Shown here one piece after another: positions 48,201 to 59,998 of a DNA stretch of 60,000 bases (within the stretch, counting starts at the first letter, position 1; the number at the start of each line of letters is the position of its first letter). The notes beneath the pieces are model-generated. The model was not told the origin of the DNA, did not search any database, and saw only the letters and a list, made by a program, of their open reading frames with translations. Made by a program: the position numbers and the translations under genes. The DNA comes from Phoronis australis (taxonomy: Eukaryota; Phoronida; Phoronidae), in the NCBI GenBank assembly GCA_002633005.1, contig NMRA01000130.1, positions 193,577-253,576 of the forward strand, written 5' to 3'.

Positions 48201-49125
48201 TGTACAAGCCTGTGGGCTTCCACAAACCTTAATGCATAAGCCTGTGGTCTTCTACAAACATTCATGCTGCTCGTGGGCTTCTACAGACATTCATGCAGAA
48301 GCCCATGGGCTTCTACAAGCGTTCTGTGTTCTTCAGTGAACATTCATGCATAAAACTGTCTTCTACAAACATTTTTGCATAAGCCTGTGTTCTATAAACA
48401 TTCTTGCTTAAGCCTACATTATACAAACTTTCATTCATACATAAGCTCAAAGACTTCTACAAGCATTCATGCGTAAGCCCTTGGGCTCCTACAAACATTC
48501 ATATGTCTGTGGGCTTCTGCAAACATAGCCTGTGGGCTCGTACAGTCATTTGCACAGACATCCATGTCCTATAATGTGAATCATGCTAGCCTGCCAGTTA
48601 GAGAAGAGGTCTGTTTTATTTAAACTGGTCTTGGAGGAAAGTGGAGGAGTTTTACACTTGAGCATGTGGGTTTGTAAGGGGATGGGCTTGTAAGGAGATG
48701 GTCTTGTAAGGGGATGGGTTTGTAAGGAGATGGTCTTGTAAGGGGATGGGTTTGTAAGGGGATGGGCTTGTAAGGGGATGGGTTTGTAAGGGGATGGGCT
48801 TGTAAGGGGATGGCTTGTAAAGGGATGGGCTTATAAAGGGATGGGCTTGTAAGGGATGGGCTCGTAAGAGGATGGGCTTACACCCAGATGCCCCTATAGT
48901 ATTATATGGCATTTTGTTTAGCCAATGTACACGATTTTAACCAGCTCCTGTTTCTGCCTGTATTGCAGCACTAAGGAGACGTGCGCAAAAGAGTCTAAGG
49001 AGTTGCGAATCAAGATCCTCAATACAGTATATGAAAAGGTGAACGCCAGCGCCATCAAGATTCTAGGCGACAACGGCATCAGTTTGGAAGGCTTTGATAA
49101 AGTTGCTAAAGTTGCTCCCAAATAG
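39244..49125 (+). CDS. Small single-pass membrane protein with coiled coil (168 aa), family not recognised
   Basis: Exons 39244-39492 (or its duplicate 34609-34857), 42146-42200, 43404-43449 and 48969-49125 join in phase (507 nt with stop). Seen: a short N-terminus with three basic residues, one hydrophobic segment at about residues 14-34 (FFLIGMTLGLLCTTYLLW), then a highly charged heptad-like region at about 42-120 rich in K, E, Q and A, with cysteines at 114 and 122, and a C-terminal domain ending GISLEGFDKVAKVAPK. There is no cleavable-signal look and no ER-retrieval motif. The charge pattern suggests a type II protein with the coiled coil on the lumenal or extracellular side. The layout resembles Golgi coiled-coil membrane proteins such as GOLM1/CASC4, but I see no sequence motif that proves kinship. 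Its neighbours include a GRASP gene. Confidence 0.8.
40172..42145 (+). other. Intron 1 of the membrane-protein gene
   Basis: No coding exon recognised. A hAT right-end fragment (GATATCCTAGGTCTGCCAGTG) lies at 41311-41331. Confidence 0.45.
42146..42200 (+). CDS. Membrane coiled-coil protein exon 2
   Basis: KTRDDQSKDLTKVKKEKD plus one base. Acceptor TTCCATAG; donor GTAAAG. It continues the charged helix in phase. Confidence 0.75.
43404..43449 (+). CDS. Membrane coiled-coil protein exon 3
   Basis: 46 nt coding ELAKKNAEELKKCQD in the required phase (2 nt in, 2 nt out). Acceptor CTTTCAG; donor GTAATG. Confidence 0.75.
44233..44946 (+). mobile_element. Solo LTR inserted in the array (714 bp)
   Basis: Starts TGTCAG and ends GTGACA, giving the short TGTCA/TGACA inverted ends typical of LTRs. 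Flanks ACTCT and CCTCT differ at one of five bases, and the array unit resumes exactly where it stopped. TATAAA is at 44515-44520 and AATAAA at 44840-44845. No internal gag-pol region is present. Similar to the LTR-like parts of units A and B. Confidence 0.75.
44262..44296 (+). repeat. TTTTG pentamer microsatellite
   Basis: About five tandem GTTTT units within the LTR. Confidence 0.8.
47870..48560 (+). repeat. Degenerate minisatellite, about 30-36 bp unit
   Basis: Some twenty diverged copies of a unit reading approximately CATTCATGCATAAGCCTGTG then GGCTTCTACAAA. All small ORFs here are artefacts of it. Confidence 0.85.
48671..48876 (+). repeat. 16-bp minisatellite, 13 units
   Basis: Unit CTTGTAAGGGGATGGG, with the first base often alternating C and T. 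13 units with two single-base deletions account for the 206 bp exactly. It ends about 90 bp before the last exon of the membrane-protein gene. Confidence 0.93.
48969..49125 (+). CDS. Membrane coiled-coil protein exon 4 and stop
   Basis: TKETCAKESKELRIKILNTV onward to VAKVAPK and TAG. Acceptor ATTGCAG. The upstream intron is 5.5 kb and packed with repeats. AATAAA at 49453-49458, 330 nt past the stop, is a good poly(A) candidate. Confidence 0.85.
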
Positions 49126-52100
49126 ACCTGCCACCGGTTTTTCATGCCTTGTCTTCTTCTGTTCCTGTACACGTCTGGTTGATGCCAATTTCGGACAATA
49201 TTAATTGTCAAAATTGATCTTTTGATTTTACTTAAAAGACTATTAACTTTTTTGTGAATGTTCACAATTTCTCTAATTAATTTCTGATGACATCAATGTT
49301 ACCGAACTTCGAAACGATAAAGCATTTATTTTGGTGTTACTAACATGCATCTCTTGTTTTGTCCTAAATTTGTGAGATTTGACCTTGTCGACTTTCCAAA
49401 ATAACTTAGTATGCAAAAGTGGCCATGCTGCAAAATTAAGAATTTTGTGGAAAATAAATTCAGTTGAATAGAACTGTTTACACAAGCCAATGCATCACAA
49501 CTTGTCTGTGGATTTTTCACGCTACATGGAATCTTCTTCCCGAGATCTGACAACATAAGTCTCGTTACAGCAGTCACATGAATCTCAGTATATTTTGTTT
49601 TGGTAGGAGTGCATAAAAACTTTGGTAGCTTATAGTTAGAATTGTCACGCCAATCAGTAATGGAATTTGTAAACAAGATTTTATTTACTTGCATTACTTA
49701 CTTGTTGGAAAGTGTTAATGCTATTACTCAAACTGTTAAATTCTACTTTTTTGTTTGTGTTTTGGGAAAGTAAAGCTTTCCTTCAGACATGTTTTCAGCT
49801 TTGAAAATGTAAAATTTACTTTAAGTATGTCATTGATCAAATTATGCAGTGATACTTGTTTTTTCTTGATCAGGTGATGTCGGGGGGTGCACAAAAGTGA
49901 TACTCTCGAATCTAGACTCTATTAGCATTAGAGTGTCGAAAACGAGGTCACTTGGCAAAAATTTTTGCCTTACTTAACTGTGATCTGACTTGTCTGCATA
50001 TTTCAACATTTTTAATTGTCTTTTCTGTCATTTTCTTTAAAGTTTCTGAGACACTTATTTAATTGCTACTCAATAATATCAATTGCCTCGTGGTTCTTTT
50101 TGATAGTTTTTATGAAATTATACAAAAATAGTGTTTTGCTGAAGTGACATTGTGAGCAGTGGGCATGGACATCACAACCCACATTTATCATCGAGGTTAC
50201 AACTGAATTTATGCCAGTTAAGTTTGTAAAAAATAAATTTTATGTTCAGCTGATTTAAATCCACTAGTTGACCTGATCATTGATTGACCAGTGAAGAACA
50301 AGATGTCGGATGTACGCCATATTCTAATGCTAATAAAATCTGGATACGAGACTATAAATCTGGTAGGTATATGTATCAAGGTTAAGTTCAGTTTCAATTT
50401 AGCATCTGTCATAAGAAATACTTCATTCAAGATCCTTGTGCGATGTGGATGGTGTTTCCGTCATTTCCTTTGGACAGCGTCCCCTCTGAAACTGCCACTC
50501 CATCGCTCATTGGGACCGTGTTGTGCTCGCGCAACGTTTTGAGGTGAAAAGAATGTTTTAGGTCACGTGTACCCTCGATTAAGTTTTTTCTTGAAATATC
50601 TAAATAACTAGCGACTGTCAATTCATGATTATAGTATATTTTCTGAAACTAGGAGTCAATCATGTCATTCACAACACTGTACAATTCTTGTAGTCACATG
50701 AGCATGCGTTTTTGGCAAAAATGTTGTTTTTTGAAAGGTACATTGTTAGGGAAAAAGCCCTTTCACCAGCATTCACCTGAATTAAAACTTTGGTAAAAAT
50801 GCTCAAAAAGTGGTCGGGCATTTTTGGATAGTTAGCGCCGATGTTTTTAATTATGATATTTTTGTGAAACAGGGGCACATGTAACCTTAAAAGGGCAGTG
50901 TCATTAAGGGCAATGAGGACATTGTCATATCCTTCTTACGTCAATCTCAAGACTTGGTGAATTTTAGAGCATGGGTCATTGCTCACTTCATTGAGCATCA
51001 GAAAGTGATATCCTGTTCTGCTGTGTTTAGCTTTTCTGTATAGGATGATTGGTTTCTTCTGAATTGAATATATTATAGGGACCACTTTCCAAGTTAGGCA
51101 CATTTTTAGTATGGTCACTCCGCAGACTTTAGAAACTCCATTACAGAGCTGGTCAAGCGTGTTTATATGGTCTTTACGTGGCCATGGCTGAATCTTGGTC
51201 CTTCTCTTTGTAAAGTGTGGTGCCTTGGGATTTTCACTCACCAGGCGATGGTGTTTTCATGGGTTGTGGAATTATATTTTCAATTGCTACATAGTTTAAC
51301 CAGGACTTTTTAATTACATGGTGTGTGTTTAGGTGGTAATTGGTAGTCTGTTAAAGTATACACTAACTCTGATTTTGATAGTTGGCGGGGTTTTTTTTAA
51401 CGTTAATCAGTCGGTCACAAGTCGGGAGGCTTCTGACCAAATGTAGAAGACAAAAAAATGGTAAAATTTCCTCCAATGTGTTCGTTCCGTCCAAATACTG
51501 TATCAAATGTAATGAAAGATTGGAAAGAGAAGTTTCTTTCAACGTTTGTTACTTAATTTGCAATACACTTGTAGTGGTAAAGCTGTTTACACGTAGTCTT
51601 TGTTGCATGGAACATTTGTTCATGTGAACGTGCTAACATGGAACATTTCCTTTAAGTATCTCGATGTGTATATTGTTTCCGCATTCAATAAGTCTGTACA
51701 TACTTGCAATGTGTATTTGGGATTCTTTGTTTTCTAGCATTTGTTAATAAAGTAAATATTTTGGATGGTTATGCATCATTGGACATAGATTTTACATTAC
51801 AAAAAATTTTAGTTTTCACTCCACCTCACAACGGTTTCTAAATCGAGACTAAATTCAGGTATGTCTAGTCCTCTTAGGTTATGTAGGACCCTAAAAATGT
51901 CCCAATTTGGCCAACTTCGGAGCATCAGAAAGGGCCAGTTGGTTTCATACGAGTTCAGGTGCTTCATACTATGTTCTCTCCAAACCTCTTGAGAATTCTT
52001 TTTAAAATGTTCCTCTTTTGTATGAGGGGCTGTCACAAAATAGGATTTCATTTATTTTCATCAACAAAATTAAAAAAGAAAACTCAATAATTTAGAAAAC

Positions 52101-52794
52101 TAATGGCATTTTCGAGATTTCAGCCTTGATTTTTCCATCGATCACATTACTGATGTAGTTGTTTCGCTATGTACCCTTCCCTTTTGCTAAATTTTACTAC
52201 ATGCATGGTCAAGTGATCCAATTAAGGGCAGATTGATAGAAAGGTGAAAAATCAAATTCTAGAATCTTACTTTGAATGAAGAAATATTTTTAACAAGTTC
52301 AAATAGGCAGAGTTGTCAATCGGGTCTTGCATAACCTTAAAAGTTGACGTATAGGTAAGTGATTCAGGTTTAAAAAATGTGAAATATCAGTCTAACAGAG
52401 GACAGACACAACAATTATGGATTATTTTGAAGTGTACCAACTACGTGATTTAAGATACATTTCAAATGAAATTGAGATGCCATTTAAACCATTTCCAGGA
52501 CATCGATGAGAAACAACACCTAAAACTGTGACAGGATCGCTATAACAGTTCAAACCTGATTTTCACACGAAATTAACATTGCATAAGCTTGTTGATAATG
52601 TACGGAAACTTAAGAACATTGCACCGAGTGAGCATGACTGAAACTAACCGGTCGAGACGAACAAACTTCAAAGCCAGAAATCATTTTAAATTAGGGTAAA
52701 AAAAGATGTGCGGCCAGTAATTGGCTAAAATCAAAAGTCAATGTTTTTGACAAGTGGCGTGGGTTTATTGGCCCTTTAACAATGCAAATTACAA
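49126..52794. other. Convergent intergenic interval
   Basis: Holds the 3'UTR of the plus-strand membrane-protein gene (poly(A) signal 49453) and then AT-rich sequence with no exon or repeat I can support. Confidence 0.45.
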
Positions 52795-52877
52795 TTTATT
52801 GTATATAGATATAATATATAGTTTTATATACTAAAATCCTTTCATGAATCCAAAACACAAACACAGTCACAAAATAG

Positions 52878-53168
52878 TTAAAACAGAGACAACCAGCAAA
52901 GCAAGAGCACTGATACAGCTACTGCTGCCACCTTTAGGGTCCAGCCGACACCACCACCACGTGGACCATACAAGCAAGATGCTAGTTGACTAAATAGGAC
53001 ACTCAACACCTCAGAGGGTGACATGTTCCTACAACACCTTGCATTTAGCACTGTTTGAAAGTATTGGGTAGCCAATATTCTTCCCTCATGAAGTGCACTA
53101 TCACTCTCACAGATGGCGCTTTTCTTACAATTGAAATTAGAAACGCTTAAACAGTCGTCTTTTCTCAC
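52878..53168 (-). CDS. Possible C-terminal exon of a tail-anchored protein (hypothetical)
   Basis: An open frame of up to 96 codons ends VAAVAVSVLLLCWLSLF and stop, a single hydrophobic tail after an amphipathic stretch (SPSEVLSVLFSQLASCLYG). On the same strand AATAAA lies at 52800-52795, 78 nt past the stop, which favours a real 3' end. Its true 5' boundary is unknown; an acceptor-like TTTCAAACAG occurs inside it. Could equally be chance ORF in the 3'UTR of the gene to the right. Confidence 0.3.
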   Translation of the reverse strand: MRKDDCLSVSNFNCKKSAICESDSALHEGRILATQYFQTVLNARCCRNMSPSEVLSVLFSQLASCLYGPRGGGVGWTLKVAAVAVSVLLLCWLSLF

Positions 53169-56100
53169 AAATAAAAAGGTTAATCAACCTTGTGTGGTTT
53201 ACCATTAAGTATCCTCACTGCTTTGTCATTGGGGAAATTGAGTTGTGGTTTGTGAGGAAAGAACTGGTGAGTGGAAAAGGAACCAGCTAGTGAGCGACAT
53301 GATAACAAACATGACAATACTATGTGGTTCATGAGGAATGAAAACTGGATACCCACTGTATATCTGTTTAACATGCTAAAGCACTAAATAGTGCAAAATT
53401 AAAATGAATCCCTTTAAAAAGATGATTGCAAAACCATTTCAACGAGATTCATGAGGGACCTAGTACAGGTGAATATTCAAGTCAAAACCCAATAAACTTG
53501 AGTCAACTGAAGCCTAAGTTTCAACAACTACCTCATTCCCTGCCAACACAATACAGAGCCATCTGGTGGGGCTGCCAACAGGCACATATAGCTTTATGAC
53601 CTAATAAGGTGTCATAAAAGACTACATGAGTAACCAAACGGCCCAATTTGCTGGACTGAATTCAATGGGCTATTGTGTTGGCATTGGCAAACTCCAACTA
53701 CCCGATGAGATGATCCTCATCCAACAGTCAATTTTTACCTGACCTGGGTTCCTCACGAATAGCTCCTCTTATCAAAACGTATAACAGCATAGGCTATATC
53801 TCTCCACACGACAGATATGCAATTAAATGCACTGAACAACTCGAACAATTTGACAAGTAATAATTTTACACCGCGATAAAATGGTACCTTAAAAAATCTA
53901 ATCATCAAATGCTAACATTTCGGTATTGAATACTTTGTATTGGATCGGTTAAGCTTTTCTAAAAGTCCATTATTTTGAAAATTACAAATCACTCATTATC
54001 GAACTTCCTAGTCCTCTACAAACATGTACAGTTTGTACCGACTGCCCACTGACAATTACTGTGACAGATACCAACATACTTCTAAACAGTATTTTAACAC
54101 CTCAAAGCAGTAGCTGAACCATTAGAATTTCACAAACTGAAAAAAGCGATATAGCAATATGTTACACAGTAAAACTCAAACAAGGCGGATCTGTCTGAAG
54201 TTCCGAGTGCATGAACATACTGTGGAGCTTTGTCGAAGTTGAAACAAAAATCTATCTTATTATGCGAGTCGGTCCGACATGGCGAGCTTTACTGTACAAA
54301 CAACAGACTACTAATATCAGTGAGGAACAGCATCTCATTAAACTTTACAAAAGAAACACAAACCCTGTTACCATTAACAAAATAGAAATACCAATGATAA
54401 CAAAAACTGAGAATGTGCAAACACACAAGGCAGACATATTGGCCTCAATTGGAGAGAATTCAATAAGTCAGGAATAAAGGAAAAATTGGCCAAACAAATG
54501 TCCGGAGTGTGTTTGTACCGACTAAGTTTTCATGGACTGTAGATTTACGCAAAAGACCTGCAATAACCTGAATAAGCGAATGGCTAACAACGTCTCTGAA
54601 GGCTACTTAAACAACTTTACAGATAAACAAACGCGGTCTGAACGAAGACATTTCTAAGCTCTTTTGAAGGATTTCACGTGGAGCAGACTGGACTAACCAA
54701 AACAAGTTTTGTAACACGAGTGCAACATCAGGAAAAGGACTTTCTGTTGAGCATATTAAGCTTAACCTCAGCCTCTGACTAAAATATTATAGTCCTGCAA
54801 ACTCCGAAGTCAACCAGTGCACTTCTTGAATTCTACAGGCTGAACGAAAATGGTAATATGATTTGGAGGGTCTAATGTCCCAAATAAATATTCACAAGTA
54901 AACAAAAACATTGATGACGAGAAAGAAAATTTACCATCATGTCTGTCATTAGCACAAAAATTAAGATTCACCATTTACATTGGTGATGATAAATGTTCAC
55001 AGCAAACCTTTGCATACAAAGTCGTGGTTCGTATATAAAAATATCTATAATTACAAAATTATACGCATCAAAAATTCATTAAGTCCCGTCTCCATCGTTA
55101 AATGACTAGAAACATGATACAAAGACGGGATTAGACACGACTTAGCACTTCCATGAAACTTTTACTAACAGAATATACTAGAAACAGTGGCAAAATGCTG
55201 TCATTGTTCACATTAAAAATACCACCAATCAAAGCACTGTGTGAACGAAGCAGATGCGGCAATGTCTAATGAATGAAAACGACTGCCAATTTTTTTTTTC
55301 ATTTTTCAAGAGCCTTTAATGTTATGAATGCCACACAAAACTGTCCGATGGCAGCTAAGGTACATGACATGACAATAGTATCATGGCAACGTAATATTTT
55401 GGTGCTAGTTATGCCTTTAAAAAGACTTACAAAATAAAATGTTGCATTCCCACCACATTGTGTCCTAACCAGACGACACATAAGTAGCACGTGAACACCA
55501 ACGCGAAAGACTTGGCAACCAATACAAATGCTGCAGTAACACAAACGCGCGACCCTTTCTACGATCTTGAAATGAGCTCAACTTGAACAGAATACATCTC
55601 TATTCACTTGATGCGTGGTAAAATCTCGCAAATTTCACACAAAAAATACTTGCCAAAATTGCCCCTTTTTTACATTTTCTAGGGCTGTGAATGGCTCGAA
55701 TTTTTCAAGACATTGTCTGTTGGAAGCTATGGAACAAAACCAGCAAAAGGCAAAGCATAATTTTGGTGTATCAGTTAAGAAAAAACTGAGAAAATAGAAC
55801 ATCTCCTGTGTCCTAAATTTGCGAGATTTTACCGTTGTAATAACACAAACGCATGCCAGACTCTACAATCTTGCAATAAGCACAACTTTAACAGAATATG
55901 TGTACATTCATTCAACGCATGCTTAAACACCAGCTCGGCAGTGCTCGTCTCAATGCACTGAAAGGCCTGCTTAATATTTGCACTCTACTCGGCAAAGCCT
56001 AGCCCAGTGAGGTAGTGAAGAATGTCAGTCATATTTTCAAGTCCTCCTCACGTTTGGTCACTTCTAAATAGCATGGCCAAGTCAAACGTTAAGAATAAAA

Positions 56101-58203
56101 CATGCTCAGTGTGATGTCACGTCTGTCTCATACTGTCAAATCACACAAATTTCTGTAGAATGTAAGCACAAAAATTTTAACTGAATATAGATTTTTTTTT
56201 CACTTTGCAATATACGATGTGAATAAAACTGAAAATGAAGAAAAGTCCAAAAATTCTGAAGCAGCTGGCATAAACAAGTTCAGTATGCCAAAATCGAACC
56301 AATTTATGACACAATATGGCCGACAAGTTTCATTCTTCCATTCTCTCAACAAAGATAGGTAGCACCAAATAAATGCCTTTCCATTTTTGAGATCTATGCT
56401 ATCGCTACCATCAAATGTTTCGTTGAACTTCTGCACATGAACATGAAAAAAAGACCAATTTAAGCAATTGTGTTCATCTGAAGTTGGTGAGATTTTACAG
56501 TAAAGCCCAGCTTTCCACGAGAAGAAAATATGACATCAAAGTGGCTGGCTTATTTTACAAACAAAAACCATGACCCAAGATAAATGTCTTACTGAACAAA
56601 GTAAAAATTTCATGTGCTTAACAGAAATAAATGGAGGAAAGGGGAAATTGCATACAAAGCCAAGGAGAAGCTCCAAAACGGACCAATTTATCACCTGTGT
56701 TTAGTCATTTTTGTGATGCATGTAATCCAATACCAAACTGTGCCCGATGTAGCACGACATGGGCTTGACCCGACAAATAGCCTCAGACGGACAACACGTA
56801 GCGTAAGGAACGCCCACCAAACACTATTAGAAAGTTGGCAACCAGGTAGAAACTAAAGATACAACCTCACACCAGCACTACGCCACCCGTAACGTTGTTC
56901 ATTACCAACGCGACAAGCACAACACGGTAATCATAACCTCTATTCCAATATACCCTCTCAAAGTAAAAGCCGCCATAAACCAACATTCCGTCGAAGAACC
57001 TTAGATTTCCTTTAGACCCCAAACTTCTAAAAATTGGCCTAAACTTGATCATTACTCAAATGAGAAGAGATTTTTGGTCTTGCAAAGAACTGCAAACTTT
57101 GTTAGTGCCAGAGACCGTGCCCAGAAAATAACAAAATGACACGCTGTGACAAATCAACTTGTATACCCTTGCCTCAACTTATAACAAACTAACATTTTTT
57201 ACAAACACAGGCATCCCGTCTATTTAGAGTAATGACTAATTTGCGACCAATTTCACCATATTAAATGGACCGAGTCACAAGTTGTTTCGTGCAACAGAAG
57301 GTAGGTTTATAGCTTAAATGTACAGTTAGGTATTAACGTAATACCGACATGGGGAAACTTGTAGAACCAACACCAAAACACTTCTAAGGTATCAACTGAT
57401 TTTCTCAAAATGAAGTCTTTAATACAAGTGCTGTTGAACAAAACACTGGCTTCTGCCAATTCTTAAGTTTCCTTCGAGTCCTCCCGTACGTTCGGAATGA
57501 CACACGTTCTTGTCCTGGCAATGTAATGCAACAGCTACTCAATATTCATTACAAAAACAAAGAAAATATTAAACGCACGGATATATGATTTAAATTCTTC
57601 CCAGAGCTTGAATTGGATGCATCCATCATCATCAGGGGAGATAAATCTAAATCAACTGGCGCGAAAATATACTGAAAGGTGAGAGAGAATACAAACAAGC
57701 AGAGACCCCTATTGTGTACCATAGAGTAAAGACAGTGAGACTGTGCACAATTGTAGTTCACATCTTTCTATACATCTTTACAGTTAGTTATTTTAGAGTT
57801 CTCTCCAATTCTGTCCAATCAATGATCGAGGAATTAATGGAAATCGTATGTTCATGTATTTAATATGTTCTCTTCACTTTTACTGCGAATTTTGCTCAGC
57901 TATTGCCAATACAAAAACTTGTGTTATTCCAAACTTTCGCCCAATGTTAAATGGTTTGACACACCTCAACAGTTTGACAATAGGAGGTGAACACTGCATA
58001 CAGGTTTCACCAACAGACTGAAGATAAGGCTATCAGGATAAGCCTAACACACATATCCGAGATTACCTTGCTGCAGCTATCATATAAAATCTCTCGCTAA
58101 AAAACTGGAAGTCTTCGAGTAACAATTTCTGAGGTAACGGGTCGATATCAGCTTGCTAGAGTTGTTGTGAAGCAGGACTTGACTTTGACTTGAGCCTTGG
58201 TCA
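53169..58203. other. Interval with no recognised gene
   Basis: AT-rich, with several short ORFs lacking splice support. Either the long 3'UTR or introns of the minus-strand gene. Confidence 0.4.
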
Positions 58204-59486
58204 TCAGGGGATGCATACATTCTCAGCTCTGTCCAACATTTCTACAATTAATGGTGGCAGGTCTTGCGACATCTCTAGTCTCATGTGTAGCACTCGCTCA
58301 GCACCTGTAAAGGATACGCAGTCAGCCATGAACAGCAGCTCAACATGCAAGTCAATAATATAAGCTACTGACGAGTAAAAAGTCACAATGGACTAACCGG
58401 CGACAAAAATGTCAATGACTTCTGTGCGTATACTTAAACCTCATTTACATTACACAGAAACTAGGTACAAAATGAAACAGTTCTCGATTCGCGCGCTTAT
58501 AAAGTATCTTGCACCTGGACCCAGCTGATAAGGAAACTAATTACTTGAAATACCCCCAAGGTGGAACAAATGATGTCTAATTGTGTGGATCGACATAACA
58601 CCGATGTGTTCAAACATCTTGCACTCAAATTTCAGCGTAATGTAAAAAATGTTCACGATATTTAATCACGGGTGAGAAACAACATGACCGCCGGTCCTCT
58701 TAAATCGGACCGCCTCACCCAAAACAGGACNACTGCCGACGACTGGATTAATGAGTTAGCAATACTGTAAATTAATTCCTGCTGATGAGAACTGCTTCAG
58801 CTTATGCATGAAAACTGGGTTAGTCGGCCATGTTGGACAGGACAGAAACTCTGAAGAGACAACATGAGTTAGGGACACTGTATACAGAGTTATAAGGTCA
58901 ACTTACGAATTTACCTCGCTTTAAATTGTTGAACACATCCATCTTTTAAGAAATGAGGCGTTCTCGCTAAAACTGAATACTTAAGCGCTAACTTACCAAG
59001 ACAACTGCCATATCAAATCCAGTAAATGCTTTTTTAAATAATACTGCAGAAATCTAATTCATAAAAACAATTTTTAGCGATACTGGAAGTATTCGCATTT
59101 TTAGGTCCGGTCAGGACGCCACCTGTTGGCCATATCATGTGACCTAGTGAACATAGGTCTGAAAAAAGTTAGCGACATACATTTCCATGGCGGTTTAACA
59201 ATTACATATTTATGTACTTAAGTATTCACAAAATGAAACGGCAATCATAATGGTTTGTAGAGTCCGTGCTCATTGTTCCTTCTGAAGTATTACGCTGAAC
59301 AACCAAAACATGAGAGGGGCTTCAAAGGTAAATACACATGTACTTTAGAAGTACCACACTAATCAAAGTTAATTACAATAGGTACTGGACGTTCCTGGGA
59401 AAATGAAGCAGGAACTTACGGCTTAGTGCACTTTGAGTTAACAGTTCCACATCACTGCTTAACACAAATTGCGCCCAAAAATACAA
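58204..59486 (-). CDS. C-terminal two exons of an unrecognised minus-strand gene
   Basis: Exon 59486-59420 (acceptor CTTCAG, donor GTAAGT) codes LYFWAQFVLSSDVELLTQSA and two more residues. It joins in phase through an Arg codon to exon 58304-58204 (acceptor TTTACAG), which codes AERVLHMRLEMSQDLPPLIV and EMLDRAENVCIP followed by TGA. The amphipathic, Leu-rich text looks helical. I do not recognise the family. Upstream exons are off the right edge or are the exon at 59756-59998. Confidence 0.6.
59113..59172 (-). repeat. SINE tail fragment, copy 4
   Basis: GCCACCTGTTGGCCATATCA, GTGACCT and GGTCTGAAAA match the tRNA-distal part of the SINE copies at 1000, 7285 and 13070. The tRNA-like head is missing. 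Confidence 0.5.
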
Positions 59487-59755
59487 CTGAAGGAGAAAAT
59501 AAAAATATGGTAAATGTGAATGGAATAACTGCAAACTTTGTAATCCAGAAATCGGCACCAGAGGTAAGTACCAGATATATTTAAACAGGGCGACTTTTAT
59601 TCAAATGGCTCACTTTGCGCAGAACTTTTTTCTAAAACAATTAGAATTCAGAATTTCATACGAAATTTGGGTCACTCAGTATAAGATATAGTATCAAGAA
59701 AACATTTACGACTGATTTTGCAGTACTATTTCTCCAACAAAACTACATGTACATT

Positions 59756-59998
59756 TCATAAAACACATCCAGGAGACAGATTCAGCATTTCAGGTGTATC
59801 AAGATCCGATTCATCTGCGTAGCTCAAAACATTGGAGTTATCTCCCACTATTTCGGTCACTTCCAGGCAGCAATCTGGAGGAGCTAAACCTAACTTCAAA
59901 TTTTCGTAATGACAAGTTTTGCCACGTTTTCCACAATGAACGCTGACTGGGAAAAAACTCAACGAATCGTGACTGTAGTTCGGTAAATCAACACAGAC
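59756..59998 (-). CDS. Coding exon open to right window edge, unrecognised
   Basis: About 80 codons are open from the edge: LPNYSHDSLSFFPVSVHCGK through YADESDLDTPEMLNLSPGCV, then TGA. No good donor precedes the stop, and AATAAA at 59601-59596 follows by 155 nt, so this may be a genuine terminal exon. If so, the exons at 58.2-59.5 kb are alternative 3' exons or belong to a second gene. The acidic tail suggests a regulatory or nuclear protein, but that is only inference. Confidence 0.5.
   Translation of the reverse strand, partial: VCVDLPNYSHDSLSFFPVSVHCGKRGKTCHYENLKLGLAPPDCCLEVTEIVGDNSNVLSYADESDLDTPEMLNLSPGCVL

Noticed and set aside
48652-48912. Minus-strand ORF with a PYKPIPLQ-like repetitive protein
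   Set aside because: It is the 16-bp minisatellite read in rotating frames (48 nt gives a 16-residue period). No splice or start evidence.
54211-54477. 88-codon plus-strand ORF
   Set aside because: No flanking splice sites, no recognisable motif, wrong strand relative to the neighbouring exons; probably chance in AT-rich DNA.
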